From Ruminobacter sp964520475 (GTDB lineage Bacteria; Pseudomonadota; Gammaproteobacteria; Enterobacterales; Succinivibrionaceae): 64,000 nucleotides of DNA. The notes below the pieces were generated by a model. It worked only from the letters and a program-made list of their open reading frames with translations, was not told where the DNA came from and searched no databases. The translations under genes and the position numbers were made by a program. Shown here piece by piece: positions 42,756 through 49,888 of this stretch. The stretch is taken from the NCBI GenBank assembly GCA_964520475.1, contig CAZFNS010000003.1, positions 1 to 64,000 of the forward strand, read 5' to 3'. Numbering within the stretch: position 1 is the first letter of the stretch; each line of letters starts with the position of its first letter.

Positions 42756-44348
42756 CTAATGTTCCCTGGTGGCGCGGAATCTCACCTTGGGATACCTTTC
42801 CATGGTCAGATTGAGATTCACCGCGTTCGGCGCGATGTACGTCAGGTTGTCCCCGCCGTCGAGGGCGAGGTTCTGGGGGGTCCGGCGCCGCATCTCGTCC
42901 AGGGCGGCCGGATCGTCGCTTTCGATCCAGCGCGCCGTGCTCACGTTGACGGGCTCGTACTCCGCCTCGACGTTATACTCGTTCCGCAGCCGCGACACCA
43001 CCACGTCGAACTGCAGGACGCCCACGGCCCCCACGATCAGATCGTTGCTGACGATCGGGCGGAAGACCTGCACCGCGCCCTCCTCGGAAAGCTGCACGAG
43101 ACCCTTGAGCAGGGCCTTCTGCTTGAGGGGATCCCGGAGCCGGATGCGCTTGAACAGCTCCGGCGCGAAGTTCGGGATGCCGGTGAAGCGCAGGTTCTCG
43201 CCCTGGGTGAAGGCGTCCCCGATCTGGATGGTGCCGTGGTTGTGCAGGCCGATGATGTCGCCCGCGTAGGCCTCGTCGACCCGCTCCCGGTCGCCGGCCA
43301 TGAAGGTGACCGCGTCGGAGATGCTCACGTCCCGGCCGGCGCGCACGTGGCGCAGCTTCATGCCCTTTTCGTACTTGCCGGAAACCAGCCGCAGGAACGC
43401 CACGCGGTCCCGGTGGCGCGGGTCCATGTTCGCCTGGATCTTGAAGACGAAGCCGGTGAGCTCCGGCTCGTCCGGCCGCACCTCGCGCTCTTCCGCCGCG
43501 CGCGGGAGCGGGGCCGGGGCCCAGGAAGTCAGGCCCTCGAGCATGTGGTCGACGCCGAAATTGCCGAGCGCCGTGCCGAAGAACACGGGGGTGAGCTCGC
43601 CCCTGAGGAAGAGTTCCCGGTCGAACCCGGCGCTCCCCGCCCGGATGAGCTCGACGTTCTCCCGGAGCTCGGCGGCCAGGGCCTCCCCGACCCGCTCGTC
43701 CAGCTCGGGGCTGCCTAGGCCCTTCACGGCCCTCACCTCCTGGATGACGTCGCCCATGCCCGACCGGTACAGGTAGGTCTCGTCGCGGAGCAGGTGGTAG
43801 ACCCCTTTGAAGTTTTTGCCGCAGCCCACCGGGAAGGTCACCGGCGCGCACATGATGGCGAGCTCCCGCTCCACCTCGTCCATCAGCTCCACGGGATCGC
43901 GGGTCTCGCGGTCGAGCTTGTTCATGAACGTGAGGATGGGGGTGTTCCGCAGTCTGGTCACGTCCATCAGCTTGCGGGTGCGCTCCTCCACGCCCTTCGC
44001 GGCGTCGATGACCATCAGGCAGCTGTCCACGGCCGTGAGCACGCGGTAGGTGTCCTCGGAGAAGTCCTCGTGCCCCGGGGTGTCGAGCAGGTTGACGAGG
44101 CAGCCGTTGCAGGGGAACTGCATGACCGAGGTGGTCACGGAGATGCCGCGCTCCTTCTCCATCTGCATCCAGTCGGACTTGGCGAAGCCGCCGCCCGCGC
44201 CCCGCCCCTTGACGGTGCCCGCCCGCTGGATCGCGCGCCCGTAGAGCAGCACCTTCTCGGTGATGGTGGTCTTGCCCGCGTCCGGGTGCGAAATGATGGC
44301 AAAGGTCCTGCGCTTGTTGATTTCTTCGAGAAAATCGCTGTCAGCCAT
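42756..44348 (-). CDS. prfC: Peptide chain release factor 3
   Basis: 530 residues (E. coli RF3 529). A translational GTPase that recycles RF1 and RF2. G motifs: SHPDAGKTT near 18, DTPGHEDF near 88, NKLD near 142. The RF3-specific MQMEKERGISVTTSVMQF near 60 is present. The start is the Met of MADSDFLEEINKRRTF; a TTG five codons earlier is an unlikely alternative. It is the first gene of a five-gene run (prfC, serB, phosphoesterase, radA, NSS transporter), separated from kdsA by a terminator. Confidence 0.97.
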   Translation of the reverse strand: MADSDFLEEINKRRTFAIISHPDAGKTTITEKVLLYGRAIQRAGTVKGRGAGGGFAKSDWMQMEKERGISVTTSVMQFPCNGCLVNLLDTPGHEDFSEDTYRVLTAVDSCLMVIDAAKGVEERTRKLMDVTRLRNTPILTFMNKLDRETRDPVELMDEVERELAIMCAPVTFPVGCGKNFKGVYHLLRDETYLYRSGMGDVIQEVRAVKGLGSPELDERVGEALAAELRENVELIRAGSAGFDRELFLRGELTPVFFGTALGNFGVDHMLEGLTSWAPAPLPRAAEEREVRPDEPELTGFVFKIQANMDPRHRDRVAFLRLVSGKYEKGMKLRHVRAGRDVSISDAVTFMAGDRERVDEAYAGDIIGLHNHGTIQIGDAFTQGENLRFTGIPNFAPELFKRIRLRDPLKQKALLKGLVQLSEEGAVQVFRPIVSNDLIVGAVGVLQFDVVVSRLRNEYNVEAEYEPVNVSTARWIESDDPAALDEMRRRTPQNLALDGGDNLTYIAPNAVNLNLTMERYPKVRFRATREH

Positions 44349-44398
44349 AAAAATCCCGCCCAAAGGGAGGCCGCGCGCCGCGCCGCCTCCCGGAAATG

Positions 44399-44426
44399 AA
44401 AAAAAGACATCACCGCCGCGGTGATG
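44399..44426 (-). terminator. Terminator of prfA-prmC-kdsA
   Basis: Stem CATCACCG/CGGTGATG with a CCG loop, then TCTTTTTTT on the minus strand, 25 nt after kdsA. Confidence 0.9.
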
Positions 44427-44450
44427 CCTTTGCGTCCCCGGAACCGCGCC

Positions 44451-45311
44451 CTAGTCTATGTTGAGCTCGTCGAAGGACTTGACCAGATCGTCCACGCGCT
44501 TAATCTGCAGGAGGAACGGCTCGAGCTTGTCGAGCGGCAGCGCGCTGGGGCCGTCGCATTTCGCCCGGTCCGGATCGGGATGGGCTTCGAGGAACAGGCC
44601 GGCGAGGCCCACCGCCATGCCCGCGCGGGCCAGCTCGGCCTCCTGCTGCCGCCGGCCGCCCGAGGCCGCCCCGCCCGGGTCGCGGCACTGCAGGGAATGG
44701 GTCACGTCGAAGATCACCGGGGCGCCCTTCGAGGCCTTGATCATCACGCCGAAGCCGAGCATGTCGACCACCAGGTTGTCGTACCCGAAGGTCGCGCCGC
44801 GCTCGCAGAGGATGACGTCGGTGTTCCCGGACTCCGCGAACTTCTCCACGATGTTGGAGATTTGGGACGGGCTGATGAACTGGGGCTTCTTGACGTTGAC
44901 GACCCGGCCGCTCCGCGCGAGGGCCCGGACCAGATCCGTCTGGCGGGCCAGGAAAGCCGGGAGCTGCAGCACGTCCACGACTTCCGCGAGGGGCTGCACC
45001 TGATCGATCTCGTGGACGTCGGTGATGATCTTCACCCCGAATTCTTTCTTCAGGCGCTCGAAAATCTTTATCCCCGCCTCGAGGCCCGGGCCCCGGTAGG
45101 AGTGGATCGAGGACCGGTTCGCCTTGTCCCAGCTGGCCTTGAACACGTACGGGATGCCCAGAGCCTCCGTGACCTCCACGTACTTTTCGCACACTTGGAG
45201 CGCGAGCTCCTCGGACTCGAGCACGTTCATGCCGCCGAAAAGGACGAACGGCAGGTTGTTGGCGACCTCGATGTCGCCGATTCTGACAACTTTGCTTTTC
45301 ACCGCGGCCAT
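44451..45311 (-). CDS. kdsA: 2-dehydro-3-deoxyphosphooctonate aldolase (KDO-8-P synthase)
   Basis: 286 residues (E. coli 284). It condenses PEP and arabinose-5-phosphate to KDO-8-phosphate for lipopolysaccharide, which shows a Gram-negative cell. Landmarks: GGMNVLESEELALQV near 26, FKASWDKANRSSIHSYRGPGLE near 57 (in parts: KANRSS), DVHE near 97, QLPAFLARQTDLV near 113, VKKPQF near 138 and DVTHSLQ near 202. The motif after it (CRDPGGAASGGRRQQE) is as in KdsA. It is last in the prfA-prmC-kdsA operon, as in E. coli where two sirB genes intervene. Confidence 0.97.
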   Translation of the reverse strand: MAAVKSKVVRIGDIEVANNLPFVLFGGMNVLESEELALQVCEKYVEVTEALGIPYVFKASWDKANRSSIHSYRGPGLEAGIKIFERLKKEFGVKIITDVHEIDQVQPLAEVVDVLQLPAFLARQTDLVRALARSGRVVNVKKPQFISPSQISNIVEKFAESGNTDVILCERGATFGYDNLVVDMLGFGVMIKASKGAPVIFDVTHSLQCRDPGGAASGGRRQQEAELARAGMAVGLAGLFLEAHPDPDRAKCDGPSALPLDKLEPFLLQIKRVDDLVKSFDELNID

Positions 45312-45325
45312 AGAAAATTCCCCCG

Positions 45326-46201
45326 TTATTTCGCGCGATTGAGAGTTCCCTCGGTAACCCGCTCATTATATCCCAAATCCCGGGCCGTCTCAATATCGGC
45401 GAAGCCCGCCTCCGCCATCAGCCGGCGGACGTCGCCGCCCTGCCGGAAGCCGTGCTCGAGCAGCAGGCCGCCGCCGTCGGCGAGGAAAGCCGGAGCCTTC
45501 CTGACGATGTTCAGGATGTCGAGGAGCCCCGACATGGGAGCCACGAGCGCGGTCCGCGGCTCGAAGCGCACGTCGCCCCGCCGCAGGTGGGGGTCGTCGG
45601 CGGCGACGTAGGGGGGATTGGACACTATCATGTCGTAGCGCGGGCCCGGGGGTATGGCGTCGAACCAGTCGCTGTTCAGGAGGTTCACGGGCAGCCCGAG
45701 GCGCGCGCTGTTGTACGCGGCGACCCTGAGCGCGCCCTCCGAGTAATCGGAGGCGTCGATCTCCGCGCGCTCCCCCAGCTCGCTCTTCAGGGCCAGGGCC
45801 ACGGCGCCCGAGCCGGTGCCGAGATCGAGGATGCGGATCGCGCCCTCCCGCCCCTCGAATTTCGCGGCGAAGAGGAGCGCCCGCTCCACCAGGGTCTCGG
45901 TGTCCGGCCGCGGGATGAGCGTGGTCTCGTCGACCCGGAGCCCGAGGGACCAGAATTCCTTTTTCCCGAAAATGTACGCGAGCGGCCGGCCGGTCAGCCG
46001 TTCGGCCAGGACCGCGCGGATCCGCCCGAGCTCCGGTTCGGCGATCTCGCGCTCCGGATAGGTCATGATGAAGGCCTTGTCCTTCCCCAGCGCCTCCGAG
46101 ACGATCCAGTAAGCCTCGACGGAGGCGGCCTCCCGGTCCCCGAGGAACGCGCCGAGTTCCCGGCACAGCTCCCCGCACACCTCTCCCGCGCTCTTTCCCA
46201 T
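45326..46201 (-). CDS. prmC: Release-factor glutamine methyltransferase
   Basis: 291 residues. It N5-methylates the Gln of the GGQ motif in RF1 and RF2. The N-terminal helical bundle is followed by the methyltransferase with PRPDTETLVE near 112, the SAM loop ILDLGTGSGAVALAL near 135 and the catalytic VSNPPYVAADDP near 205. The ATG chosen has GGGGAGGAC eight nt upstream; the in-frame sequence before it is an alternative reading of prfA. It lies directly downstream of its substrate gene prfA. Confidence 0.96.
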   Translation of the reverse strand: MGKSAGEVCGELCRELGAFLGDREAASVEAYWIVSEALGKDKAFIMTYPEREIAEPELGRIRAVLAERLTGRPLAYIFGKKEFWSLGLRVDETTLIPRPDTETLVERALLFAAKFEGREGAIRILDLGTGSGAVALALKSELGERAEIDASDYSEGALRVAAYNSARLGLPVNLLNSDWFDAIPPGPRYDMIVSNPPYVAADDPHLRRGDVRFEPRTALVAPMSGLLDILNIVRKAPAFLADGGGLLLEHGFRQGGDVRRLMAEAGFADIETARDLGYNERVTEGTLNRAK

Positions 46202-46251
46202 GTTCGTGTCCTCCCCGTCGGGATAAATTAAACAAGCCCCGCGGCGCCCCG

Positions 46252-47343
46252 TCAGTTCTCGGCGGCGAACTCCGCGAGCAGATTGGCCTGATGCTCCTCG
46301 ATCACCGGCAGCGTCAGCGCGTCCAGATCCCCATTCATGACGTCGGCGAGTTTGTACAGGGTGAGGCCGACCCGGTGATCCGTCACGCGTCCCTGCGGGT
46401 AATTGTAGGTTCTGATGCGGTCGGAGCGCTCGCCGGAGCTCAGGATGCTGTGCCGCTGCTCGGCCATTTCCCGGGCCTTCCTCTCCTCCTCGAGCTTCGC
46501 GAGCCGCGCGGCGAGCACGGCGAAGGCCTTGGCCTTGTTCTTGTGCTGGGAGCGCTCGTCCTGGCACTCGACGACCAGCCCCGAGGGGAAGTGGGTGATG
46601 CGGATGGCCGAGTCGGTCTTGTTGATGTGCTGGCCGCCCGCGCCCGACGACCGGAACGTGTCGATGCGGATGTCCTTGGGATTGATTTCGGGAGCCTCCG
46701 ACTCCGGCACCTCGGGGAACACCATCACCGTGCACGCCGAGGTGTGGATGCGCCCCTGGGTCTCGGTTTCGGGGACGCGCTGGACGCGGTGCCCGCCCGA
46801 CTCGAACTTGAGGATCCCGTAGGCGCCCTGCCCCGTGACCTTGAAGATTATTTCCTTGAAGCCGCTGAACTCCCCTTCGGAGCAGCTCATGACCTCGACG
46901 CCCCAGCCCTTTTTCTCGCAGTATTTGGAGTAAAGCCGGAACAGATCCCCCGCGAAAATCGCGGCCTCGTCCCCGCCGGTGCCGGCCCTGATCTCCACGA
47001 AGGCGTTGTTCCCGTCCCGGGGATCCTTTGGAAGAAGCAGGATCTGGAGGTCGCGCTCGGTCTTAGCGAGGGCGTCCCGGGTGCCGGGCAGCTCGCTCTC
47101 GGCCATTTCCCGCATCTCCTCGTCCGCGCCGGCGAGCATGGCGTTAATCTCCTCGAGGTCGGCGGCCAGCGTCCGGTAGCGCTTGAACGCGGCGACCACG
47201 GTTTCCAGCTCCGCGTATTCCTTGTTGAGGTCCCTGAATCTGTCCTGATCCGCTATCACCGCGGGCTCGCCGAGCAGGGCCTGGACTTCCTCGAACCTTT
47301 CGGCGAGGGTCTCCAGTTTCGTGATAATCGACTGCTTGAGCAT
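46252..47343 (-). CDS. prfA: Peptide chain release factor 1
   Basis: 363 residues (E. coli 360). It reads UAA and UAG stop codons. The GGQ motif lies in SSGAGGQHINKTDSAIR near 230-245 and the codon-recognition tripeptide is P-E-T in QRVPETETQGRIHTSA near 185, which fits the RF1 PxT class rather than RF2 SPF. The N-terminal coiled region is complete. It heads the prfA-prmC-kdsA operon; hemA, its usual upstream neighbour in gammaproteobacteria, is missing here and the peptide operon takes that place. Confidence 0.97.
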   Translation of the reverse strand: MLKQSIITKLETLAERFEEVQALLGEPAVIADQDRFRDLNKEYAELETVVAAFKRYRTLAADLEEINAMLAGADEEMREMAESELPGTRDALAKTERDLQILLLPKDPRDGNNAFVEIRAGTGGDEAAIFAGDLFRLYSKYCEKKGWGVEVMSCSEGEFSGFKEIIFKVTGQGAYGILKFESGGHRVQRVPETETQGRIHTSACTVMVFPEVPESEAPEINPKDIRIDTFRSSGAGGQHINKTDSAIRITHFPSGLVVECQDERSQHKNKAKAFAVLAARLAKLEEERKAREMAEQRHSILSSGERSDRIRTYNYPQGRVTDHRVGLTLYKLADVMNGDLDALTLPVIEEHQANLLAEFAAEN

Positions 47344-47442
47344 GAATCGTCGTCCTGAATTGGCGTTGATTTTCCCGCCGGGCCGCGGGCCGCGGCGGCG
47401 GGCGGGCGCGGCGGTTTCCCCCGCCGCCCGCGCCGGTATTTT

Positions 47443-47451
47443 ATCATAACA
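47443..47451 (-). promoter_or_regulatory. Extended -10 promoter of prfA operon
   Basis: TGTTATGAT on the minus strand (TGn plus TATGAT), about 100 nt before prfA and 22 nt after the terminator of the peptide operon. Confidence 0.55.
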
Positions 47452-47472
47452 CGGGAACCCGGCGAAACGGCG

Positions 47473-47505
47473 AAAAAAAAGTCTTCATCCCGCGGGGATG
47501 AAGAC
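47473..47505 (-). terminator. Terminator of the five-peptide operon
   Basis: A perfect 11-bp stem GTCTTCATCCC/GGGATGAAGAC with a three-base loop is followed by eight T residues on the minus strand, 43 nt past the last peptide gene. It closes the micro-gene operon and isolates it from prfA. Confidence 0.95.
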
Positions 47506-47547
47506 TCGCTTTTTCCGTGTCCGGCCGGGGTTTGCCGGCCGCCCTTA

Positions 47548-47649
47548 TCAGTAAAGGAACCAGCCCGTGTTCTTCACGTAGCTGAAGTTGTAGGCCTTGG
47601 TTACCGGAGGCAGGCTCTTGCCGGCCTTGGCGTTAAAAGAAGCTTTCAT
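47548..47649 (-). CDS. Tandem micro-peptide 5 (33 aa, divergent copy)
   Basis: 33 residues: MKASFNAKAGKSLPPVTKA followed by YNFSYVKNTGWFLY and a TGA stop. AAGGAG lies seven nt before the ATG. It is the last and most divergent of five tandem paralogues: the shared LPPxTKAYNFSY block is intact, but the usual KPDG is KNTG and the end is GWFLY rather than G(Y/W)FEY. The Lys-x-x-Gly-Trp spacing is preserved. No Cys, no membrane segment, no secretion signal. Function unknown; candidate RiPP precursor with an N-terminal leader and C-terminal core (inference). Confidence 0.88.
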   Translation of the reverse strand: MKASFNAKAGKSLPPVTKAYNFSYVKNTGWFLY

Positions 47650-47667
47650 TTTCGTTCTCCTTCGAGT

Positions 47668-47699
47668 GGCGCCCGGGCGGGTTGCCCGCCCGGGGCGCC
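47668..47699 (-). repeat. Intercistronic hairpin, peptides 4 and 5
   Basis: GGCGCCCGGGCGGG pairs with CCCGCCCGGGGCGCC (one bulge) around a three-base loop. It is the strongest of the spacer hairpins in the operon and has no U-tract, so it more likely stabilises or processes the mRNA than terminates it. Confidence 0.7.
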
Positions 47700-47758
47700 G
47701 CTTGCGTTGCGGAATGTTTGGTCAGCCGGCCGCTTCCGTTGCGGCTTTCCGGCTTTTA

Positions 47759-47857
47759 TCAGTACTCAAAATACCCGTCGGGTTTCTCGTAGCTGAAGTT
47801 GTAAGCCTTGGTTACCGGAGGCAGGCTGTTCTTTTTCGCGTTCTTCAGGTTTTTCAT
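47759..47857 (-). CDS. Tandem micro-peptide 4 (32 aa)
   Basis: 32 residues: MKNLKNAKKNSLPPVTKA, then YNFSYEKPDGYFEY and TGA. GGGAG precedes the ATG by nine nt. The N-terminal part is Lys/Asn-rich (leader-like) and the C-terminal half is the family constant region. The codons for YNFSY (TAC AAC TTC AGC TAC) are identical in all five copies, which suggests recent duplication, gene conversion or strong selection. Confidence 0.9.
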   Translation of the reverse strand: MKNLKNAKKNSLPPVTKAYNFSYEKPDGYFEY

Positions 47858-47878
47858 TTTCTTTTCTCCCTTAAGTCC

Positions 47879-47914
47879 GGCGCCCCTTCCCGGACGATCC
47901 GCTTCCGGGGCGCC
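47879..47914 (-). repeat. Intercistronic hairpin, peptides 3 and 4
   Basis: Outer stem GGCGCCCC/GGGGCGCC with imperfect inner pairing. The block CCGGGGCGCCGCG and a following CAGGATG (plus strand) recur in the neighbouring spacer, so spacer and gene were duplicated as one unit. Confidence 0.6.
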
Positions 47915-47991
47915 GCGTGTGTTTCAGGATGTCTTGTTTTTCTTCTTTCTTTTTTTTAATGCGTTCTTGTCGTTTTTCGTTTAAGTTTTTA

Positions 47992-48090
47992 TCAGTACTC
48001 AAAGTAACCGTCGGGTTTGGCGTAGCTGAAGTTGTACGCTTTCGTCACCGGCGGCAGACTGTTCTTCTTTGCCGATTCGTTCTTTAACAT
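47992..48090 (-). CDS. Tandem micro-peptide 3 (32 aa)
   Basis: 32 residues: MLKNESAKKNSLPPVTKA, then YNFSYAKPDGYFEY and TGA. GGGAGAG precedes the ATG. The constant half differs from copy 4 at a single residue (Ala for Glu before KPDG), while the N-terminal residues vary freely but keep their Lys/Asn/Glu bias. The 134-nt spacer to copy 4 includes an AT-rich run and a hairpin. Confidence 0.9.
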   Translation of the reverse strand: MLKNESAKKNSLPPVTKAYNFSYAKPDGYFEY

Positions 48091-48111
48091 TTTCTTCTCT
48101 CCCTTTGTCGG

Positions 48112-48146
48112 GGCGCCTTCGCGCCGGAATCCGGCTCCGGGGCGCC
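48112..48146 (-). repeat. Intercistronic hairpin, peptides 2 and 3
   Basis: GGCGCC at 48112-48117 pairs with GGCGCC at 48141-48146 around an inner CCGGAATCCGG-type stem. It belongs to the same repeated spacer family. Confidence 0.55.
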
Positions 48147-48185
48147 GCGCGTTTCTTTCAGGATGCCTTCGCCCTTTGGTTTTTA

Positions 48186-48290
48186 TCAGTACTCAAACCA
48201 GCCGTCGGGCTTGGCGTAGCTGAAGTTGTAGGCTTTGGTCGCCGGAGGCAGACCGTTCTTCTTTACGTTTTCGTTCTTTAAAGCTTTCAT
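48186..48290 (-). CDS. Tandem micro-peptide 2 (34 aa)
   Basis: 34 residues: MKALKNENVKKNGLPPATKA, then YNFSYAKPDGWFEY and TGA. GGGAG lies nine nt upstream of the ATG. This copy has Trp where copies 1, 3 and 4 have Tyr, giving AKPDGW; the motif resembles the AKGDGW core of the streptide precursor, where a radical SAM enzyme links Lys to Trp four residues on (the comparison is from memory). No such enzyme is encoded nearby. Confidence 0.9.
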   Translation of the reverse strand: MKALKNENVKKNGLPPATKAYNFSYAKPDGWFEY

Positions 48291-48354
48291 TTTCGTTTCT
48301 CCCTGTTCTCACGTCCGGGCGGTCCGTTCGCCGGGCCGCGCCGTCCGCGGGATG

Positions 48355-48459
48355 TTAGTACATAAAGTAACCGTCGGGTTTGGCGTAGCTGAAGTTGTAA
48401 GCCTTGGTCGCCGGAGGCAGGCTGTTCTTCTTCGCGTTTTCGTTCATTAAAGCTTTCAT
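48355..48459 (-). CDS. Tandem micro-peptide 1 (34 aa), first gene of operon
   Basis: 34 residues: MKALMNENAKKNSLPPATKA, then YNFSYAKPDGYFMY and TAA. AAGGAA precedes the ATG. It is promoter-proximal, about 150 nt after the predicted transcription start. The last two residues are Met-Tyr; all five paralogues end in Tyr. Start codons of the five genes are 169, 200, 233 and 208 nt apart, so the array arose by duplication of a roughly 200-bp unit. Confidence 0.9.
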   Translation of the reverse strand: MKALMNENAKKNSLPPATKAYNFSYAKPDGYFMY

Positions 48460-48880
48460 TTTCTTTTCCTTACTTTCGCTCCGATGTCTCCGGGTTTCGC
48501 CCCTTCGCCATCGTTTTCCGAAAAGTCTCGTTTCGTTTCCGCAGGCTTCCTCGCGGCGGATCCGCGGCCCCTTTTCCGGGCCCGGTCCGCGTCTCCGCGA
48601 TTCCGTCTACAGTTTCATCATACACCTTATATTCCGGGGAACAACACTTTTTGAAACAATTTTACTTATTTTTTGAAAGAAAACTTTTTCAGATCGGGAA
48701 AATCGTTTTCAGGATCGGCGCTGTTCCGGCCGGTTCGCCCCGGTTTTGGGATTTGCGTCAAAAATTTTTCGCTCGGCGCGCCCTTCGCGCGTGTTTCCGC
48801 AAGAAATTTAATTACGCCGCGGCGGAAAGAAAAACAAAACGCCCAAAGGAAAATTTGTTAAACCGATCACTGCCAGCGCG
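48460..48880 (-). other. Upstream region and leader of the peptide operon
   Basis: From about 48610 to 48460 lies an untranslated leader of ~150 nt with GC hairpins (around 48552-48590). Above the promoter the sequence 48645-48880 is AT-richer than the genome average and holds no gene I can support. Confidence 0.5.
48617..48644 (-). promoter_or_regulatory. Promoter of the five-peptide operon
   Basis: On the minus strand TTGTTC (48639-48644), 16-nt spacer, TATGAT (48617-48622). With the terminator at 47473 it defines a transcript of about 1.1 kb that carries only the five micro-genes. Confidence 0.65.
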
Positions 48881-48915
48881 AAAAGCCGTCCCGGGGCGCG
48901 GCGCCCCGGGACGGC
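48881..48915 (-). terminator. Terminator of pflA
   Basis: A perfect 15-bp stem GCCGTCCCGGGGCGC and its complement is followed by TTTTCG on the minus strand, 25 nt after pflA. It separates pflA from the peptide operon. Confidence 0.8.
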
Positions 48916-48939
48916 GGAAGGGGCGGGAGCGTCCCGCCG

Positions 48940-49701
48940 TCAGTACACCTCGGGATGGTAGTTCCTGAGGATGCCCCGCAGCCGGGCCAGCACCTCGGGT
49001 TTGGGCGGGCGGATGTGCTCGAGGCGGTAGGGATCGTTGAAGAAGGCCCATTTGTGCTTGCCGAGCTCGTGGTAGGGAAGCAGCTCCACCCGCGCGACGC
49101 TCTTGCCGAGCTCCCGGATGAATTCCCCCATCTTCACCGCGTTCTCGTCGCCGTCCGTGTAGGTCGGCACCACGACCAGCCGTATCCACATGGTCTTGCC
49201 CCGCTCCGCCAGATACCGCGCGAACGCCAGGGTGTCGCGGTTGGAGCGGCCCGTGAGCTCGCGGTGCACCGCGTCGTCCATGGCCTTGAGGTCCAGGAGG
49301 AAGGTGTCGGTTTCGGCGATGAGATCGAGCACGTCCTCCGTGTACCGGCGAATGCCCCCGTTGGTGTCCAAGCAGGTGTTGAACCCCGCCCGGTGCACCC
49401 TCCGGAACAGCTCCGCCACGAACTTCGCCTGCAGGGACGCCTCGCCGCCCGAGGCCGTAACCCCGCCGCCGCTCGCCTTGAAAAACGGCTCGTAGGTGAC
49501 GATCTCGTCCATGAGCTTGTCCACGGTCGTTTCCTCGCCGCCCGCGAAGTCCCAGGTGTCGCGGTTGTGGCAGTACAGGCACTTGAACTGGCACCCCTGG
49601 AAAAACACGATGTACCTGATCCCCGGCCCGTCGACGGCCCCGCCCGTCTCGACGGACTGAATGCGCGCCGTCAGCGTCTCTTTATCCCTGTTTTCGGTCA
49701 T
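48940..49701 (-). CDS. pflA: Pyruvate formate-lyase activating enzyme
   Basis: 253 residues, a small radical SAM enzyme that puts the glycyl radical on pyruvate formate-lyase in anaerobic cells. DGPGIRYIVFFQGCQFKCLYCHNRDTWD holds the CxxxCxxC cluster site (Cys in GCQFKCLYC, near residues 33-41). SGGEASLQ near 82 and LDLKAMDD near 138 are typical. GGAGAGG precedes the chosen ATG. No auxiliary (SPASM) cluster domain and no peptide-recognition element is seen, so it is a normal PflA and not obviously the maturase of the adjacent peptides. pflB is outside the window. Confidence 0.95.
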   Translation of the reverse strand: MTENRDKETLTARIQSVETGGAVDGPGIRYIVFFQGCQFKCLYCHNRDTWDFAGGEETTVDKLMDEIVTYEPFFKASGGGVTASGGEASLQAKFVAELFRRVHRAGFNTCLDTNGGIRRYTEDVLDLIAETDTFLLDLKAMDDAVHRELTGRSNRDTLAFARYLAERGKTMWIRLVVVPTYTDGDENAVKMGEFIRELGKSVARVELLPYHELGKHKWAFFNDPYRLEHIRPPKPEVLARLRGILRNYHPEVY

Positions 49702-49828
49702 ATCCTCTCCCGCGCCCGCCGGCGGAGCGCCGGCCTCATATTTCCATACTAACACAGAAAGCGCCGGGAGCGGCGCGCCGGCGCGGGCAAACGCCGCGCC
49801 CGCCGGCTTTTCCCCCGCGCGGGGCGTA

Positions 49829-49862
49829 AAAAAGGGAGGGAACGCGCGTTCCCTCCCTTTTT
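49829..49862 (-). terminator. Terminator of pta
   Basis: Palindrome AAAAAGGGAGGGAACG and complement, flanked by A and T runs so it works both ways; it follows pta by 27 nt. Confidence 0.92.
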
Positions 49863-49888
49863 CCTTACCGGGTTTACCGCCGGGCGGA

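Noticed and set aside
46252..47343. PET instead of PAT in RF1 as a sign of altered stop-codon use
   Set aside because: RF1 allows variation at the middle position of PxT; the window uses UAA, UAG and UGA stops normally.
47548..48459. CRISPR-like spacing of repeats
   Set aside because: The repeated blocks are coding sequences with start codons, ribosome-binding sites and stops, and the spacing varies from 169 to 233 bp; no short palindromic repeat with unique spacers.
47548..48459. LPPVT/LPPAT as sortase LPxTG motifs
   Set aside because: The Thr is followed by Lys, there is no membrane segment or positive tail after it, and the cell is Gram-negative.
47597..48676. Several plus-strand frames of 60-120 codons over the peptide array
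   Set aside because: They are Phe/Leu-rich antisense readings of the micro-genes; the minus-strand frames alone have conserved protein sequence and proper ribosome-binding sites.
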